44,360 bases of DNA, taken from positions 1 to 44,360 of the forward strand of contig NZ_QGSZ01000231.1 in NCBI RefSeq assembly GCF_003857055.1, read 5' to 3'. Shown here one piece after another: positions 16,696 to 24,873 of this stretch. The notes beneath the pieces are model-generated. The model saw only the letters and a list, made by a program, of their open reading frames with translations. It was not told the origin of the DNA and did not search any database. Source of the stretch: Micromonospora inaquosa (lineage in GTDB: Bacteria; Actinomycetota; Actinomycetes; Mycobacteriales; Micromonosporaceae). The position numbers and the translations under genes were made by a program. Position 1 is the stretch's first letter; every line of letters starts with the position of its first letter.

Positions 16696-17172
16696 TCAGC
16701 GACCGCGACCTGGCGGCCGCCGCAACCTGTTCCAGGTGGCGGCGGCCGCCAGCCCGTACGCGAGGTGCGGAATGATGTCGGAGATCCAGTCGGAGCGCCG
16801 CCAGGTGCGCGGGTCGCTGATCCCGAGCACCGTGATCGACCCGTCGGTCATGGTCATGACACCGGCGCCGAGCAGCCCGGTGGCCACCGGCAACGGCTGA
16901 CGCCGACCACCCGCGTACAGCGCGAACCCGACGCCTGCGGCGATTCCCAGCCCGTACCCGATGAGCGGCCCGAGGCCCGAGCGGCGATTGGCCGCCCGGG
17001 CCCCGTTGCCCAGGTCCACGTGCGCGATCCCGGCCAGCCGGTCGACGGTCTCCTGCGGGACGTCGCTCTCGGGCCGTCCCCGCAGTGCCATGTCGAGGTA
17101 ACTGACCACGTTCAGCGCGGTGCTGCCGACGGCGCCCGCGATGGCGCCGTCGGCCACGTCGACCCTGCTCAC
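16696..17172 (-). CDS. Hypothetical membrane protein
   Basis: 158 residues with about four hydrophobic segments (AIAGAVGSTALNVVSYL, GYGLGIAAGVGFALYAG, VATGLLGAGVMTMT, HLAYGLAAAATW). It starts at GTG 17172 inside the stop of the upstream small gene (GTGA), so the two are translationally coupled. No catalytic motif is visible. Function unknown. Confidence 0.7.
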   Translation of the reverse strand: MSRVDVADGAIAGAVGSTALNVVSYLDMALRGRPESDVPQETVDRLAGIAHVDLGNGARAANRRSGLGPLIGYGLGIAAGVGFALYAGGRRQPLPVATGLLGAGVMTMTDGSITVLGISDPRTWRRSDWISDIIPHLAYGLAAAATWNRLRRPPGRGR

Positions 17173-17381
17173 TTCGGGTCGCCCGGTTCGCGCTCGCTCT
17201 TCGGGCCGTACGCGCGGTCACCGCGCACCACGCCGCGTTGGCCGCGATCCTCCTGGAGGATCCGGTTGGCGACCTGGTTGGCCTTGCCGTCGGGCACCCG
17301 GCGTCCGGAGTCGTCGATCGCGTTGCGCAACCGTGCCCGCTGCTTGTCGTACGCGTTACTGCCCGGCCGTGGTCCTGGCAT
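17169..17381 (-). CDS. Small conserved actinobacterial protein, function unknown
   Basis: 70 residues of basic, charged sequence (MPGPRPGSNAYDKQRARLR..., then KANQVANRILQEDRGQRGVV). I recognise it as a type of short protein common in actinobacteria and sometimes labelled plasmid stabilisation protein, without proof of that role. GAAGGAGG stands about 6 nt before ATG 17381, which decides this start over the ATG at 17408. Its stop overlaps the next gene's GTG. Confidence 0.7.
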   Translation of the reverse strand: MPGPRPGSNAYDKQRARLRNAIDDSGRRVPDGKANQVANRILQEDRGQRGVVRGDRAYGPKSEREPGDPK

Positions 17382-17480
17382 CTGTGCCTCCTTCGTCGGT
17401 CTGGGCACCTGGTGCTGCCCACCGTCCGCTGGGCGTACCGCGGCCGTCTACCCGCCTGGCGGCGGACGAACCCCGGCGGG

Positions 17481-18362
17481 CTAGTGGGGAGCGCGGACCA
17501 CCATGACCGGGCAGTGGGCGTGGTGCAGCATCGACTGGCTCACCGACCCCAGCAACAACCCGGTCACCTCGCCGCGCCCGCGCCCGCCGACCACCGCCAG
17601 TTGGGCGGAGCGGGACGCCTCGGCGAGCACGGTGCCGGGTCGACCACGTGTCGCCTGGCACGTCAACCGCAGACCCCGGTGGTCCTCGGTGAGGCCGGTC
17701 AGCCACCCGGCGAGCATCCGTTCCTGCTCGCGGTGCAGCTTCGCCTCGTCGTACACCAGGGGTTGCATGTCGCCCGGTCCGCTGCTGCCGGGGTGCCGGT
17801 ACGCGTGCACCGCCACCAGCGGCACGCCGAGCGACACGGCCATCTCGGCGGCGACGTCCGCCGCCCGCCGGGAGGCGTCCGAACCGTCCACCGCCACCAG
17901 CACCGGCTGGTCGGGGCGTTGCGTGCCGCGGGCGACCAGCACCGGGCAGTCGGCGTACGCGGCGACCTGCACCGCGACCGAGCCGACCACCAGCGCGGAG
18001 AACCCACCGAGCCCGCGGTCGCCGAGCACGATGAGCGCGGCGGTGGGGGACTCGCCCACCAGCACCGCGGCGGCCTCCCCGTCGATGATCTCGCCGGAGA
18101 TCGACAACCCGGGCGCGGTGGCCTCGGCCTCGTTCACCGCGGCCTCGACGAGTTCCTCGGCCCGGTGACGCAGTCCACCGCCGGGCGGCGCGTCCGGGGC
18201 GGGGGAGACCGGTACGCGTAGCAGCGGCCAGATGAAGCCGTGCACGACCCGCAGTGGTCGATGCTGTCGGGCCGCCTCGGTGGCGGCGAGGCGGACGGCG
18301 CGTAGCGCCGGCTCCGAGCCGTCGACGCCGACCACCACCGCCGCGTTGTTCGCCGAGTTCAC
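17481..18362 (-). CDS. Tandem universal stress protein
   Basis: 293 residues made of two UspA domains (about 8-145 and 152-290). Each begins with a VAVDGS-type strand (VVGVDGSEPALRA, VLVAVDGSDASRRA). Each ends with the nucleotide-binding loop G-x2-G-x9-G-S: GDRGLGGFSALVVGSV and GGRGRGEVTGLLLGSV, followed by CPVLV and CPVMVV. ATP binding is therefore likely. Such tandem Usps in actinobacteria are often under hypoxia or stress control, but no binding site is evident here. The GTG start has GGAGG upstream. Confidence 0.94.
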   Translation of the reverse strand: MNSANNAAVVVGVDGSEPALRAVRLAATEAARQHRPLRVVHGFIWPLLRVPVSPAPDAPPGGGLRHRAEELVEAAVNEAEATAPGLSISGEIIDGEAAAVLVGESPTAALIVLGDRGLGGFSALVVGSVAVQVAAYADCPVLVARGTQRPDQPVLVAVDGSDASRRAADVAAEMAVSLGVPLVAVHAYRHPGSSGPGDMQPLVYDEAKLHREQERMLAGWLTGLTEDHRGLRLTCQATRGRPGTVLAEASRSAQLAVVGGRGRGEVTGLLLGSVSQSMLHHAHCPVMVVRAPH

Positions 18363-18478
18363 CGCCCACCTCCGCTCGCGGCCAGTATCGCGGGCCCGGA
18401 CCCCTTCGCGCCGTGATACCGCTGAGCGCGTCCCGATCGGTACGCTGACGAGGACCGGCCGGGGAGGGAGCGTCGCCG

Positions 18479-19225
18479 ATGGGTGAACCAGACCAACCGA
18501 GCACCGCTCGCATGATCGACTTCTGGCTCGGCGGGCAGCATCACTTCCCGGTGGACGTGGCTGCCGCTCACGCGTTCGAGCAGGCGTACGGGCCGTGCGC
18601 GCCGGTGTTCCGGGAGCTGCGGGCGTTCCTGGGTCGGGTGGTGCGGGCGATGGCCGGTCAGGGCGTGGACGGTTTCCTGGTGTTCGGCGCCGGGGTGCCG
18701 ACGATGGGTAACGTGCACGAGGTCGCCACCGACGCGACGGTGCTCTACACCGACGTCGATCCGGTCACCATCCGGTTGGGACAGAGCATCCTCGCCGGCA
18801 GCGACCGGGCCGACTACGGCTTCGGCGACGCGACGGACATCGGCACCATCGATCCGGCGCAGCTGCACCGCTTCGTGCCGGGGTGGGGTCGGCGGCCGGT
18901 CGGGGTGGTCTTCCTCGGCCTGGCGGCGTTCCTCGACGACGCCACGCTGACCCGCACCCTCGACGAGTTGTACGCTGCCGCGGCGCCGGGCAGCCTGCTG
19001 GCGGTGGACTTCGACACCGAGGAGCTGGCGGGTCACCCGGAGGCGCTGGCCATGATGGGCCCGCAGTTTCGGATGCGCCCGCCGGCGGCGTTCGCGCCCC
19101 TGCTCGGTCGATGGGCGCCGACGGCGGACGGGATCGTCCCGGTCGCCCAGTGGCGGGCGGAGGGTCCTCCGGCCCGGGTGCCCGACGCGTTCCACGGTGT
19201 GCTCGCGACCCGGGCGGCTGACTGA
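18479..19225 (+). CDS. SAM-dependent methyltransferase, DUF574/Methyltransf_19 type
   Basis: 248 residues. The start TARMIDFWLGGQHHFPVD matches the actinobacterial family (usually ARVYDYxLGGKdNFxAD). It is followed by GAGVPTMGNVHEVA and VLYTDVDPVTI, the expected SAM-binding core. The Gly-rich motif after the second strand is weak, as is usual for this family. The reaction is not known. GGGAGGGAG precedes ATG 18479. It is divergent from the Usp gene and may be followed by the phosphatase in the same direction. Confidence 0.88.
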   Translation: MGEPDQPSTARMIDFWLGGQHHFPVDVAAAHAFEQAYGPCAPVFRELRAFLGRVVRAMAGQGVDGFLVFGAGVPTMGNVHEVATDATVLYTDVDPVTIRLGQSILAGSDRADYGFGDATDIGTIDPAQLHRFVPGWGRRPVGVVFLGLAAFLDDATLTRTLDELYAAAAPGSLLAVDFDTEELAGHPEALAMMGPQFRMRPPAAFAPLLGRWAPTADGIVPVAQWRAEGPPARVPDAFHGVLATRAAD

Positions 19226-19255
19226 CCGCGCCGATCCGCCGTCCGAGGGCGTCCG

Positions 19256-19279
19256 TATGATGCTTGCCCTATAGCAAGC
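19256..19279 (+). promoter_or_regulatory. -10 box and inverted repeat upstream of phosphatase gene
   Basis: TATGAT (19256-19261) resembles a -10 box. It is followed directly by a perfect inverted repeat GCTTGC-cctata-GCAAGC (19262-19279), which would lie at the transcription start and could be an operator. The MarR gene at the end of this unit is one candidate binder. No clear -35 is seen. Confidence 0.45.
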
Positions 19280-19296
19280 TTCTGGGGAGGACGACG

Positions 19297-20469
19297 ATGG
19301 TAGACGCGCCGGACGTGGTGTCGCGCGCGTTGCGCGAAGCCCCGCCCGACCAGTTGGCCGAGGCGGCGGACCGGGCGATCCGGTCGGCGATGGGCGCGTT
19401 GCGCACCGACGTCTTCGTCGCCGACTACCGGATCAGCGGCCTCTGGCCGGTGCTGCACCCGGACCTGCCGGCGGGTGGGTTCCTGGAATGCCACACCGTG
19501 GCGCAGCGCTGTTTCAGCAGCCAGCAGCCGGTACGCGACGGCGAGGGCCCGTGCCGGCTCTACCTGCCGTTGACGGTGTGGGGGGAGCGGCTGGGGGTGC
19601 TGCTGATCGAGCTGCCGGCCGTGCCGAATCCGGCGGTCACCGGTCAGGCCACGGACATCGCCGACGCCCTGGCGGTGGCGATGCGCGCGGCGGACCGGGA
19701 GACCGACCGTTACCGGCGGGCCCGCCGACGGGAGCGACTGACGATGGCCGCCGAGATGCAGTGGGATCTGCTGCCCGGTCGCGGTGTGGCGCACCACGCG
19801 TTCGATCTGGCCGGTCAGCTCGAACCGGCGTACACGGTGGGCGGTGACCACTTCGACTGGTCGCTGGACGGCGACCGTCTCACAGTGACGGTGCTCAACG
19901 GTGAGGGCACCGGGCTGGCCGCGTCGCTGTTGACCGCCGTCACCGTGAACGCGATGCGCAACGCGCGGCGCTCCGGTGGCGGCCTGGTGGAACAGGCCGA
20001 GCTGGCCTCGGACACGGTCTTCTACCAGCACCGGGGCGCTCGGTACGTGGCCACCCTGCTGCTCGAGGTGGACACTCGCTGCGGTCGGGTGCGGGCGGTC
20101 GACGCGGGTTCGCCCCATCTGCTGCGGATGCGCGGGTCCACGGTCGAGCCCATGAAGCTGGACCAGCAGCTGCCGCTGGGCATGTTCGCCGAGACGCGCT
20201 ACGAGCTTCAGGAGGTGCAACTCGCTCCGGGCGACCGTCTCTTCGTGGTCAGCGACGGGGTGTGGGCCGCCGAGCCGCCGGGGCAGGAGCCGTACGGGCA
20301 GCGGATGATGGCGCGTTCCCTGCGTGCCACTCGGCTGCAGCCACCGGCCGAGGCGGTTGGTACGGTGATGCGCGAACTGCACGCCTATCACGCGGATTCC
20401 GACCTGCGCGACGACGCCGTCGTGGTCTGTCTGGACTGGCATGGTCCACGCGAACAGGGCACGGGGTGA
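19297..20469 (+). CDS. GAF-SpoIIE (PP2C-type) serine phosphatase
   Basis: 390 residues. A GAF-like sensor domain (about 40-135) leads into a charged helical linker (DRETDRYRRARRRERL). An RsbU/SpoIIE phosphatase domain follows (about 150-380), ending DLRDDAVVVCLDW. Such proteins usually dephosphorylate anti-anti-sigma factors. The metal site is altered: GGDHFDW and VVSDGVW keep their aspartates, but the usual DVsGHG segment reads NGEGTG and the AGH segment reads AGS. Activity may be reduced. ATG 19297 follows GGGGAGG. The stop overlaps a possible GTG start of the marR gene (GTGA 20466-20469). Confidence 0.87.
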   Translation: MVDAPDVVSRALREAPPDQLAEAADRAIRSAMGALRTDVFVADYRISGLWPVLHPDLPAGGFLECHTVAQRCFSSQQPVRDGEGPCRLYLPLTVWGERLGVLLIELPAVPNPAVTGQATDIADALAVAMRAADRETDRYRRARRRERLTMAAEMQWDLLPGRGVAHHAFDLAGQLEPAYTVGGDHFDWSLDGDRLTVTVLNGEGTGLAASLLTAVTVNAMRNARRSGGGLVEQAELASDTVFYQHRGARYVATLLLEVDTRCGRVRAVDAGSPHLLRMRGSTVEPMKLDQQLPLGMFAETRYELQEVQLAPGDRLFVVSDGVWAAEPPGQEPYGQRMMARSLRATRLQPPAEAVGTVMRELHAYHADSDLRDDAVVVCLDWHGPREQGTG

Positions 20470-20525
20470 GAGTCGCGGCCGCGTTGTCGGGCGGGCACCA
20501 GCGCGACGACGGCAGGGGACATCAG

Positions 20526-20987
20526 GTGGAGCGACCTGCGGATCTCGCCGCGGCGATCGACGCGGCCGCCGGGACGCTGATCGCTGTTCTGGACTCGGCT
20601 GCGGCGCGGCATCAGGTGCCGCCCACCCAGCTGCGGGTGCTCACGCTGATCTGCGGTCGACCGGAGACCAACGTCAACGGGTTGGCGGAGTTGCTGGACG
20701 TGGTGCCGTCGTCGGCGAGCCGCCTGTGCGACCGGCTGGAGGCGACCGGCCTGTTGCGCCGGGTGGCCGATCCCCGCGACCGGCGGGAGGTGCGGTTGGT
20801 GCCGACCGCCGCTGCGCTGACCCTGTTGCGGGAGTTGGCCGAGCGGCGTCAGCGCGCGGTGCAGGCGGTGCTGGACCGGATGCCGGCGCGGATGCAGCAC
20901 GAGCTCCTGCTGGCGCTGGTCGGTTTTGCGAGGGCGGCGAACGCGGTGCCCGAGCAGCAGACCGACTCCGCGGTGCAGACGGCCTGA
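20526..20987 (+). CDS. MarR-family transcriptional regulator
   Basis: 153 residues with a MarR winged helix: NVNGLAELLDVVPSSASRLCDRLEATGLLRRVADPRDRREVRLV is the recognition helix plus wing, followed by C-terminal dimer helices. The start is uncertain. GTG 20526 follows AGGGGA, but the GTG at 20466 overlaps the phosphatase stop and would couple the two genes. Palindromes just after its stop (21011-21029) are possible binding sites in front of the pgsA-type gene. Ligand unknown. Confidence 0.85.
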   Translation: MERPADLAAAIDAAAGTLIAVLDSAAARHQVPPTQLRVLTLICGRPETNVNGLAELLDVVPSSASRLCDRLEATGLLRRVADPRDRREVRLVPTAAALTLLRELAERRQRAVQAVLDRMPARMQHELLLALVGFARAANAVPEQQTDSAVQTA

Positions 20988-21010
20988 ACGCCGCCCCCTT
21001 CTTCACTAGT

Positions 21011-21029
21011 ATCCTAGGATGCCTTAGGC
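21011..21029. promoter_or_regulatory. Adjacent palindromes in marR-pgsA intergenic region
   Basis: A perfect 10-bp palindrome ATCCTAGGAT (21011-21020) is followed at once by GCCTTAGGC (21021-21029). A -10-like TAGTAT overlaps the left edge (21007-21012). This looks like an operator over a promoter. Binding by the adjacent MarR protein is inference. Confidence 0.5.
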
Positions 21030-21107
21030 GTGGTGACCCACGCCATAGTGCGGCACAGCCGCACCAACAGCCCGGCGACGGCGCCCGGCACGCGTGAGGA
21101 GGCCCGA

Positions 21108-21186
21108 TATAGTGGCAGCGCATCTACCCGGCCCGCGATCTCGATGACCGCGGGCCGCATCAGGGGAACGGGCCCCGCCCGGGGCC
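21108..21186 (+). promoter_or_regulatory. Possible promoter and structured leader of the phospholipid/DUF881 operon
   Basis: The 294 bp between marR and the next gene contain a -10-like TATAGT (21108-21113). Two strong hairpins follow: GGCCCGCG (21130-21137) pairs with CGCGGGCC (21149-21156), and GGCCCC (21171-21176) pairs with GGGGCC (21181-21186). No U-tract follows, so they are more likely leader structure than terminators. No small gene was found here. Confidence 0.4.
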
Positions 21187-21281
21187 GCAGGGGAGAGCCG
21201 GCGCTGGTCGGCCCGACAGCGCGTACGACCCTCAGCCGCGCCCGGCGTCGGCGGGGGGCCGCGTGCCGTGGAGGAGGATCG

Positions 21282-21914
21282 GTGCCGCGTCGGCCGGCTC
21301 GGGCAGAGCAACCGCGAGACACCGGTGACGAGGTTCCCGGCAACCAGGTGCTCACGCTGCCCAACCTGATCAGCTTCGGGCGGCTGCTGGGCGTGCCGCT
21401 CTTCCTCTACCTGTTCCTGGTGGAGCGGGCCGACGTGGCGGCGGTCGTCGTGCTGGCCATCGGCGGCACCACCGACTGGGTCGACGGTTGGATCGCCCGC
21501 CGCCTGCGTCAGGTGAGCCGCCTGGGCGAGCTGCTCGACCCGCTCGCCGACCGGCTCTACATCCTCGCCACCCTGGTCGCCTTCACCGCGCGGGAGGTGG
21601 TGCCGTGGCAGTTCACCGCGGCGCTGCTGGCCCGTGAGGTGCTCCTGCTCGCCTCGCTGGCGGTGCTGCGTCGCCACGGGTACGGGCCCCCGCCGGTGCA
21701 CTACGTGGGTAAGACCGCCACGTTCCTGCTGCTCGCCGCGTTCCCGGTGCTGCTGCTGGCCACCGCGTCGACCGACGTGGCGACGGCGGCGAGCGCCATC
21801 GGTTGGGCGTTGGCCTGGTGGGGCCTGGTGCTCTACTGGGTGGCCGGCGGGATGTACGTCGTGCAGGCGGCCCGGCTGGTGCGCGCGGTGCGCCGTCCGG
21901 GAGCGGCGGCGTGA
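21282..21914 (+). CDS. CDP-alcohol phosphatidyltransferase (PgsA2-like)
   Basis: 210 residues with about five or six membrane helices. The CDP-alcohol signature DG-x2-AR-x8-G-x3-D-x3-D is complete (DGWIARRLRQVSRLGELLDPLAD). It joins an alcohol to CDP-diacylglycerol in the membrane. The acceptor (glycerol-3-phosphate, or phosphatidylglycerol for cardiolipin) is unresolved. Its place before DUF881-Sbp-DUF881-gcvH-garA is that of Rv1822 (pgsA2) in M. tuberculosis. GTG 21282 has GGAGGAGG directly upstream. Its stop overlaps the next start (GTGA). Confidence 0.9.
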   Translation: MPRRPARAEQPRDTGDEVPGNQVLTLPNLISFGRLLGVPLFLYLFLVERADVAAVVVLAIGGTTDWVDGWIARRLRQVSRLGELLDPLADRLYILATLVAFTAREVVPWQFTAALLAREVLLLASLAVLRRHGYGPPPVHYVGKTATFLLLAAFPVLLLATASTDVATAASAIGWALAWWGLVLYWVAGGMYVVQAARLVRAVRRPGAAA

Positions 21915-22855
21915 GCGCGCCGCGGCTGGGCAAGCCCGGCCAGGACCGGGTGTACGCCCCGGATTTCCTCACCGAGCTGTTTCGCAACCCGTTGGATCCG
22001 GGGTACGCGGACGCGGCCGCCGCCCGTCGGGGCTCGACGGAGTCCGCTGCGGCGCGCGGCTGGCGGGCCTGGCCGGCGCGGTCGGTGAGCCTGGTCGTGG
22101 TGGTGATGCTCGGTTTCCTGTTCGCGGTCGCGTACCGGCAGACGATGGCGGATGAGCCGGGCCGCAGTCAGGCCCGCTCGGGTCTGGTGGCGCAGATCAA
22201 GGAGCGGGAGAACCAGACCGACCGGTTGTCCACCCGAGCGGACCAGTTGCGCGAGGAGGTCAGTCGGCAGCGGGACGCGGCGTTGAGCGGGTCGGCCGCC
22301 GCCCGGTTGCGCAACCTGGAGGCGAGCACCGGGCTGGGTCGGGTGCGCGGTGACGGCGTGGTGGTGCGGTTGGCGGACGCGCCGGACAAGGCGGACGCGG
22401 TGACCGGTGTCGGAGCTGGGCCGCCGCGGGTGCTCTACAGCGACCTGCAGGGGGTGGCGAACGCGTTGTGGAGTGCTGGCGCGGAGGCGATCGCCATCAA
22501 CGGGCAGCGGTTGACCTCGACGTCGACGATCCGGTCGGCGGGTGAGGCGATGCTTGTGGATTTCCGGCCGGTGACCGGGCCGTACGAGGTGTCGGCGATT
22601 GGGCCGGAGTCGATGCGGCGCAAGTTCGAGGACAGTCGGAACGCGGCGCTGATGCGGAAGGTGGCGCAGGGGACCGGGTTGTCGTTCGGTGTGCGGGAGT
22701 CGGATGACCTCACCCTGCCGGCGGCTCCGGAGCCGCAGCTACGCTACGCCAAGCCGTCGGTCAGTCCGAGCCCTTCCGCGTCGGGTGTCCGGTCCGGCAG
22801 TCCCGGGTCGTCCGGTCCGGCGACGACTGCAAGCCCCTCCGGAGGTGGCCGATGA
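21911..22855 (+). CDS. DUF881 membrane-anchored protein (first copy)
   Basis: 314 residues. A cytoplasmic N-terminus of about 55 residues precedes one membrane helix (VSLVVVVMLGFLFAVAY). A coiled coil follows (QIKERENQTDRLSTRADQLREEV broken by short gaps), then the DUF881 domain (GDGVVVRLADAP, SDLQGVANALWSAGAEAIAINGQRL). The C-terminal tail is Ser/Pro-rich. The fold resembles membrane-anchored extracellular proteins; the function is unknown. It overlaps both neighbours by 4 nt and corresponds in order to Rv1823. Confidence 0.9.
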   Translation: MSAPRLGKPGQDRVYAPDFLTELFRNPLDPGYADAAAARRGSTESAAARGWRAWPARSVSLVVVVMLGFLFAVAYRQTMADEPGRSQARSGLVAQIKERENQTDRLSTRADQLREEVSRQRDAALSGSAAARLRNLEASTGLGRVRGDGVVVRLADAPDKADAVTGVGAGPPRVLYSDLQGVANALWSAGAEAIAINGQRLTSTSTIRSAGEAMLVDFRPVTGPYEVSAIGPESMRRKFEDSRNAALMRKVAQGTGLSFGVRESDDLTLPAAPEPQLRYAKPSVSPSPSASGVRSGSPGSSGPATTASPSGGGR

Positions 22856-23184
22856 TCGCGGTGCTGGCGTTGCTCGCCGGTGTGGTGCTGGGCGTGTGGC
22901 TTGATCCCACGGTGCCGGCGGCGTTGCAGCCGTACCTGCCGATCGCGGTGGTGGCCGCGTTGGATGCGGTGTTCGGTGGGGTGCGGGCCCGGTTGGACCG
23001 CATCTTCGACGACAAGCAGTTCGTGGTGTCGTTCATTTCGAACGTGCTGGTCGCTGGTCTGATCGTGTATCTGGGTGATCAGCTGGGGGTGGGTGGGCAG
23101 TTGTCCACCGGTGTGGTCGTTGTGTTGGGTGTGCGTATCTTCGGCAACGTGGCGGCGATCCGTCGGCACCTGTTCCGGGCGTAG
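22852..23184 (+). CDS. Small basic protein (DUF1290/Sbp)
   Basis: 110 residues with three membrane helices (MIAVLALLAGVVLGVWL, LPIAVVAALDAVFGG, SFISNVLVAGLIVYLGD). It is conserved between DUF881 genes in actinobacteria (Rv1824) and beside ftsZ-region genes in Bacillus. ATG overlaps the preceding stop (ATGA). A scaffold role with the DUF881 proteins is plausible but not shown. Confidence 0.93.
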   Translation: MIAVLALLAGVVLGVWLDPTVPAALQPYLPIAVVAALDAVFGGVRARLDRIFDDKQFVVSFISNVLVAGLIVYLGDQLGVGGQLSTGVVVVLGVRIFGNVAAIRRHLFRA

Positions 23185-23195
23185 GTTGGGTTGCG

Positions 23196-24218
23196 ATGAG
23201 TGACGAGCAGACCGACACGGGTACCGGGTGGCCGCAGCCGGCGGGTCCGGTGCGGCCGGGTGGGCCGGCGGGTGAGCCGGATCCTCGGCCGGATGCGCCG
23301 GATCCGGATGAGTTGAGCCCGTTGGCGCCCAAGGGGCCGGCGCAGCCGCGGCCGTCGGATGATGAGCCTGCGGTGGAGCCGGGTGTGGAGCCGGTCGACG
23401 ACGGTGTGACGGTGGATCTGAGCGCGGTGTCCCGGTCGTCGGGGGAGCCGGTCGCGAGTTCCGACGGGTTGGCGGAGCCGGTGGTGGGGTCGGTGGAGCC
23501 GGCGGTGCCGTCTCGGTCCCGGTGGAGTACGGCCGGGGTGATGATCGCGGCGTTGTTGGCGTTGTTGGGGTTCACGTTGGTGGTGCAGTTGAAGACGACG
23601 TCGGCGGATCCGACGTTGGGGGCCACGCGGCAGGAGGACCTGGTTCGGATTCTGTCGGATCTGGATGCGCGGGAGAACCGCCTGCAGCAGGATATTCGTG
23701 CGCTGGAGGACAGTCAGCGGCAGTTGCACTCGGGTGAGCAGGGTCGTCAGGCGGCGTTGGATGAGGCGACGCGGCGGGCGGACGAGTTGGGCATCCTGGC
23801 GGGGACGTTGCCGGCGGTGGGTCCGGGGTTGACGGTGCAGTTCGATTCCGGGGCGAAGCCGATCTCGGCGAACCGGGTGTTGGACGCGGTGCAGGAGCTG
23901 CGGGGTGCGGGCGCCGAGGCGATGCAGATCTCCGGTGGGGATCGGGCGACGGTGCGGATCATCGCGTCGACGTACTTCCTCGACGGGGACAACGACAACG
24001 GGTCGTTGATGGTGGAGGGGCGTCGGTTGACGGGGCCGTACACGATTACGGTGATCGGTGATCCGGCGACGATGCGTACGGCGTTGAACATTCCTGGTGG
24101 GGTGGTGGCGTCGGTTCGCGGTGACGGCGGTAACGTGACGTTTGGGGAGCGTGAGGTTGCCGAGGTTTCGGCGCTGCACGTGCCGATCAAGTTGGAACAC
24201 GCCCGTCCGGTCTCCTGA
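23196..24218 (+). CDS. DUF881 membrane-anchored protein (second copy)
   Basis: 340 residues. It has the same plan as the first copy but with a longer disordered N-terminus (about 105 residues rich in Pro, Gly, Glu and Asp). One helix (AGVMIAALLALLGFTLVVQL) is followed by a coiled coil (DLDARENRLQQDIRALEDSQ) and the DUF881 domain (GPGLTVQFDSGAKPI, VQELRGAGAEAMQISGGDRA). It corresponds to Rv1825. It begins 11 nt after sbp. Both DUF881 copies probably face outside the membrane. Confidence 0.9.
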   Translation: MSDEQTDTGTGWPQPAGPVRPGGPAGEPDPRPDAPDPDELSPLAPKGPAQPRPSDDEPAVEPGVEPVDDGVTVDLSAVSRSSGEPVASSDGLAEPVVGSVEPAVPSRSRWSTAGVMIAALLALLGFTLVVQLKTTSADPTLGATRQEDLVRILSDLDARENRLQQDIRALEDSQRQLHSGEQGRQAALDEATRRADELGILAGTLPAVGPGLTVQFDSGAKPISANRVLDAVQELRGAGAEAMQISGGDRATVRIIASTYFLDGDNDNGSLMVEGRRLTGPYTITVIGDPATMRTALNIPGGVVASVRGDGGNVTFGEREVAEVSALHVPIKLEHARPVS

Positions 24219-24278
24219 CCGGCGCGGCCGCGCCGGACCCGGGTGGTCCGGGGCACCGATGGATGAAGGACGCGTCTG

Positions 24279-24659
24279 GTGATTCCCGAGGATCTGCGAT
24301 ACACCGCCGAGCATGAGTGGGTGGCGGGTGACGGCACGGCTTCGGTCCGGGTCGGCATCACGCACTTCGCGCAGGACGCGCTCGGTGACATCGTGTACGT
24401 GCAGTTGCCCGAGGCGGGTGCCGTGGTCGCGGCCGGTGACTCGTTGGGTGAGATCGAGTCGACCAAGAGTGTGTCGGAGATCTACGCGCCGGTGGCCGGT
24501 ACGGTGGCGGCGCGCAACGACGCGTTGGCTGACACGCCTGAGCTGATCAACACTGATCCGTACGGTGAGGGTTGGTTGGTGGAGATCACGCCGAATGATC
24601 CGACTGCGACGGATGGGTTGCTCACGGCGGCCGCGTATCAGAAGATCACCGAAGGCTGA
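24279..24659 (+). CDS. gcvH: Glycine cleavage system H protein
   Basis: 126 residues carrying the lipoyl arm of the glycine cleavage system. The lipoylation site is Lys63 in IESTKSVSE, and YTAEHEWV near the N-terminus is typical. It shuttles the aminomethyl group between GcvP and GcvT. GcvP lies about 9.5 kb downstream under a glycine riboswitch. gcvT and gcvL are not in the window. The GTG start is used. It lies between DUF881 and garA as in mycobacteria. Confidence 0.97.
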   Translation: MIPEDLRYTAEHEWVAGDGTASVRVGITHFAQDALGDIVYVQLPEAGAVVAAGDSLGEIESTKSVSEIYAPVAGTVAARNDALADTPELINTDPYGEGWLVEITPNDPTATDGLLTAAAYQKITEG

Positions 24660-24700
24660 GTGTGCTTGATCCGGTGCGTGGGATGTCTGCGCGCGTCCGG

Positions 24701-24729
24701 TTGCCCTGCATTTCGGCGCTGGCTAGGCT
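24701..24729 (+). promoter_or_regulatory. Promoter of garA
   Basis: TTGCCC (24701-24706), a 17-nt spacer and TAGGCT (24724-24729) match a housekeeping-type actinobacterial promoter. Transcription would start near 24736 and give a leader of about 138 nt before garA. Confidence 0.6.
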
Positions 24730-24780
24730 CGCCCAGTCGACCGAGAACCCAATAGTTGAGCGTTGTGGAATTGCCTTCCC

Positions 24781-24823
24781 GGGCACGGGGAGCCAGCCGC
24801 CGGGTGTGCATGTGCCCGGCGGC
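24781..24823 (+). promoter_or_regulatory. Competing hairpins in the garA leader
   Basis: GCCGCCGGG (24796-24804) pairs perfectly with CCCGGCGGC (24815-24823). GGGCAC (24781-24786) can instead pair with GTGCCC (24812-24817), which uses part of the same 3' arm. The two folds exclude each other. They lie about 50 nt before the garA start. Confidence 0.45.
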
Positions 24824-24873
24824 CAGACCCGCCATTACCCGACGCCGACCGAACAGATCCGTGAGGTGGTCCC

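Noticed and set aside
23196..23520. Repetitive Gly/Pro/Glu codons as a DNA repeat array
   Set aside because: There is no fixed unit or spacing; it is the disordered N-terminus of the DUF881 protein.
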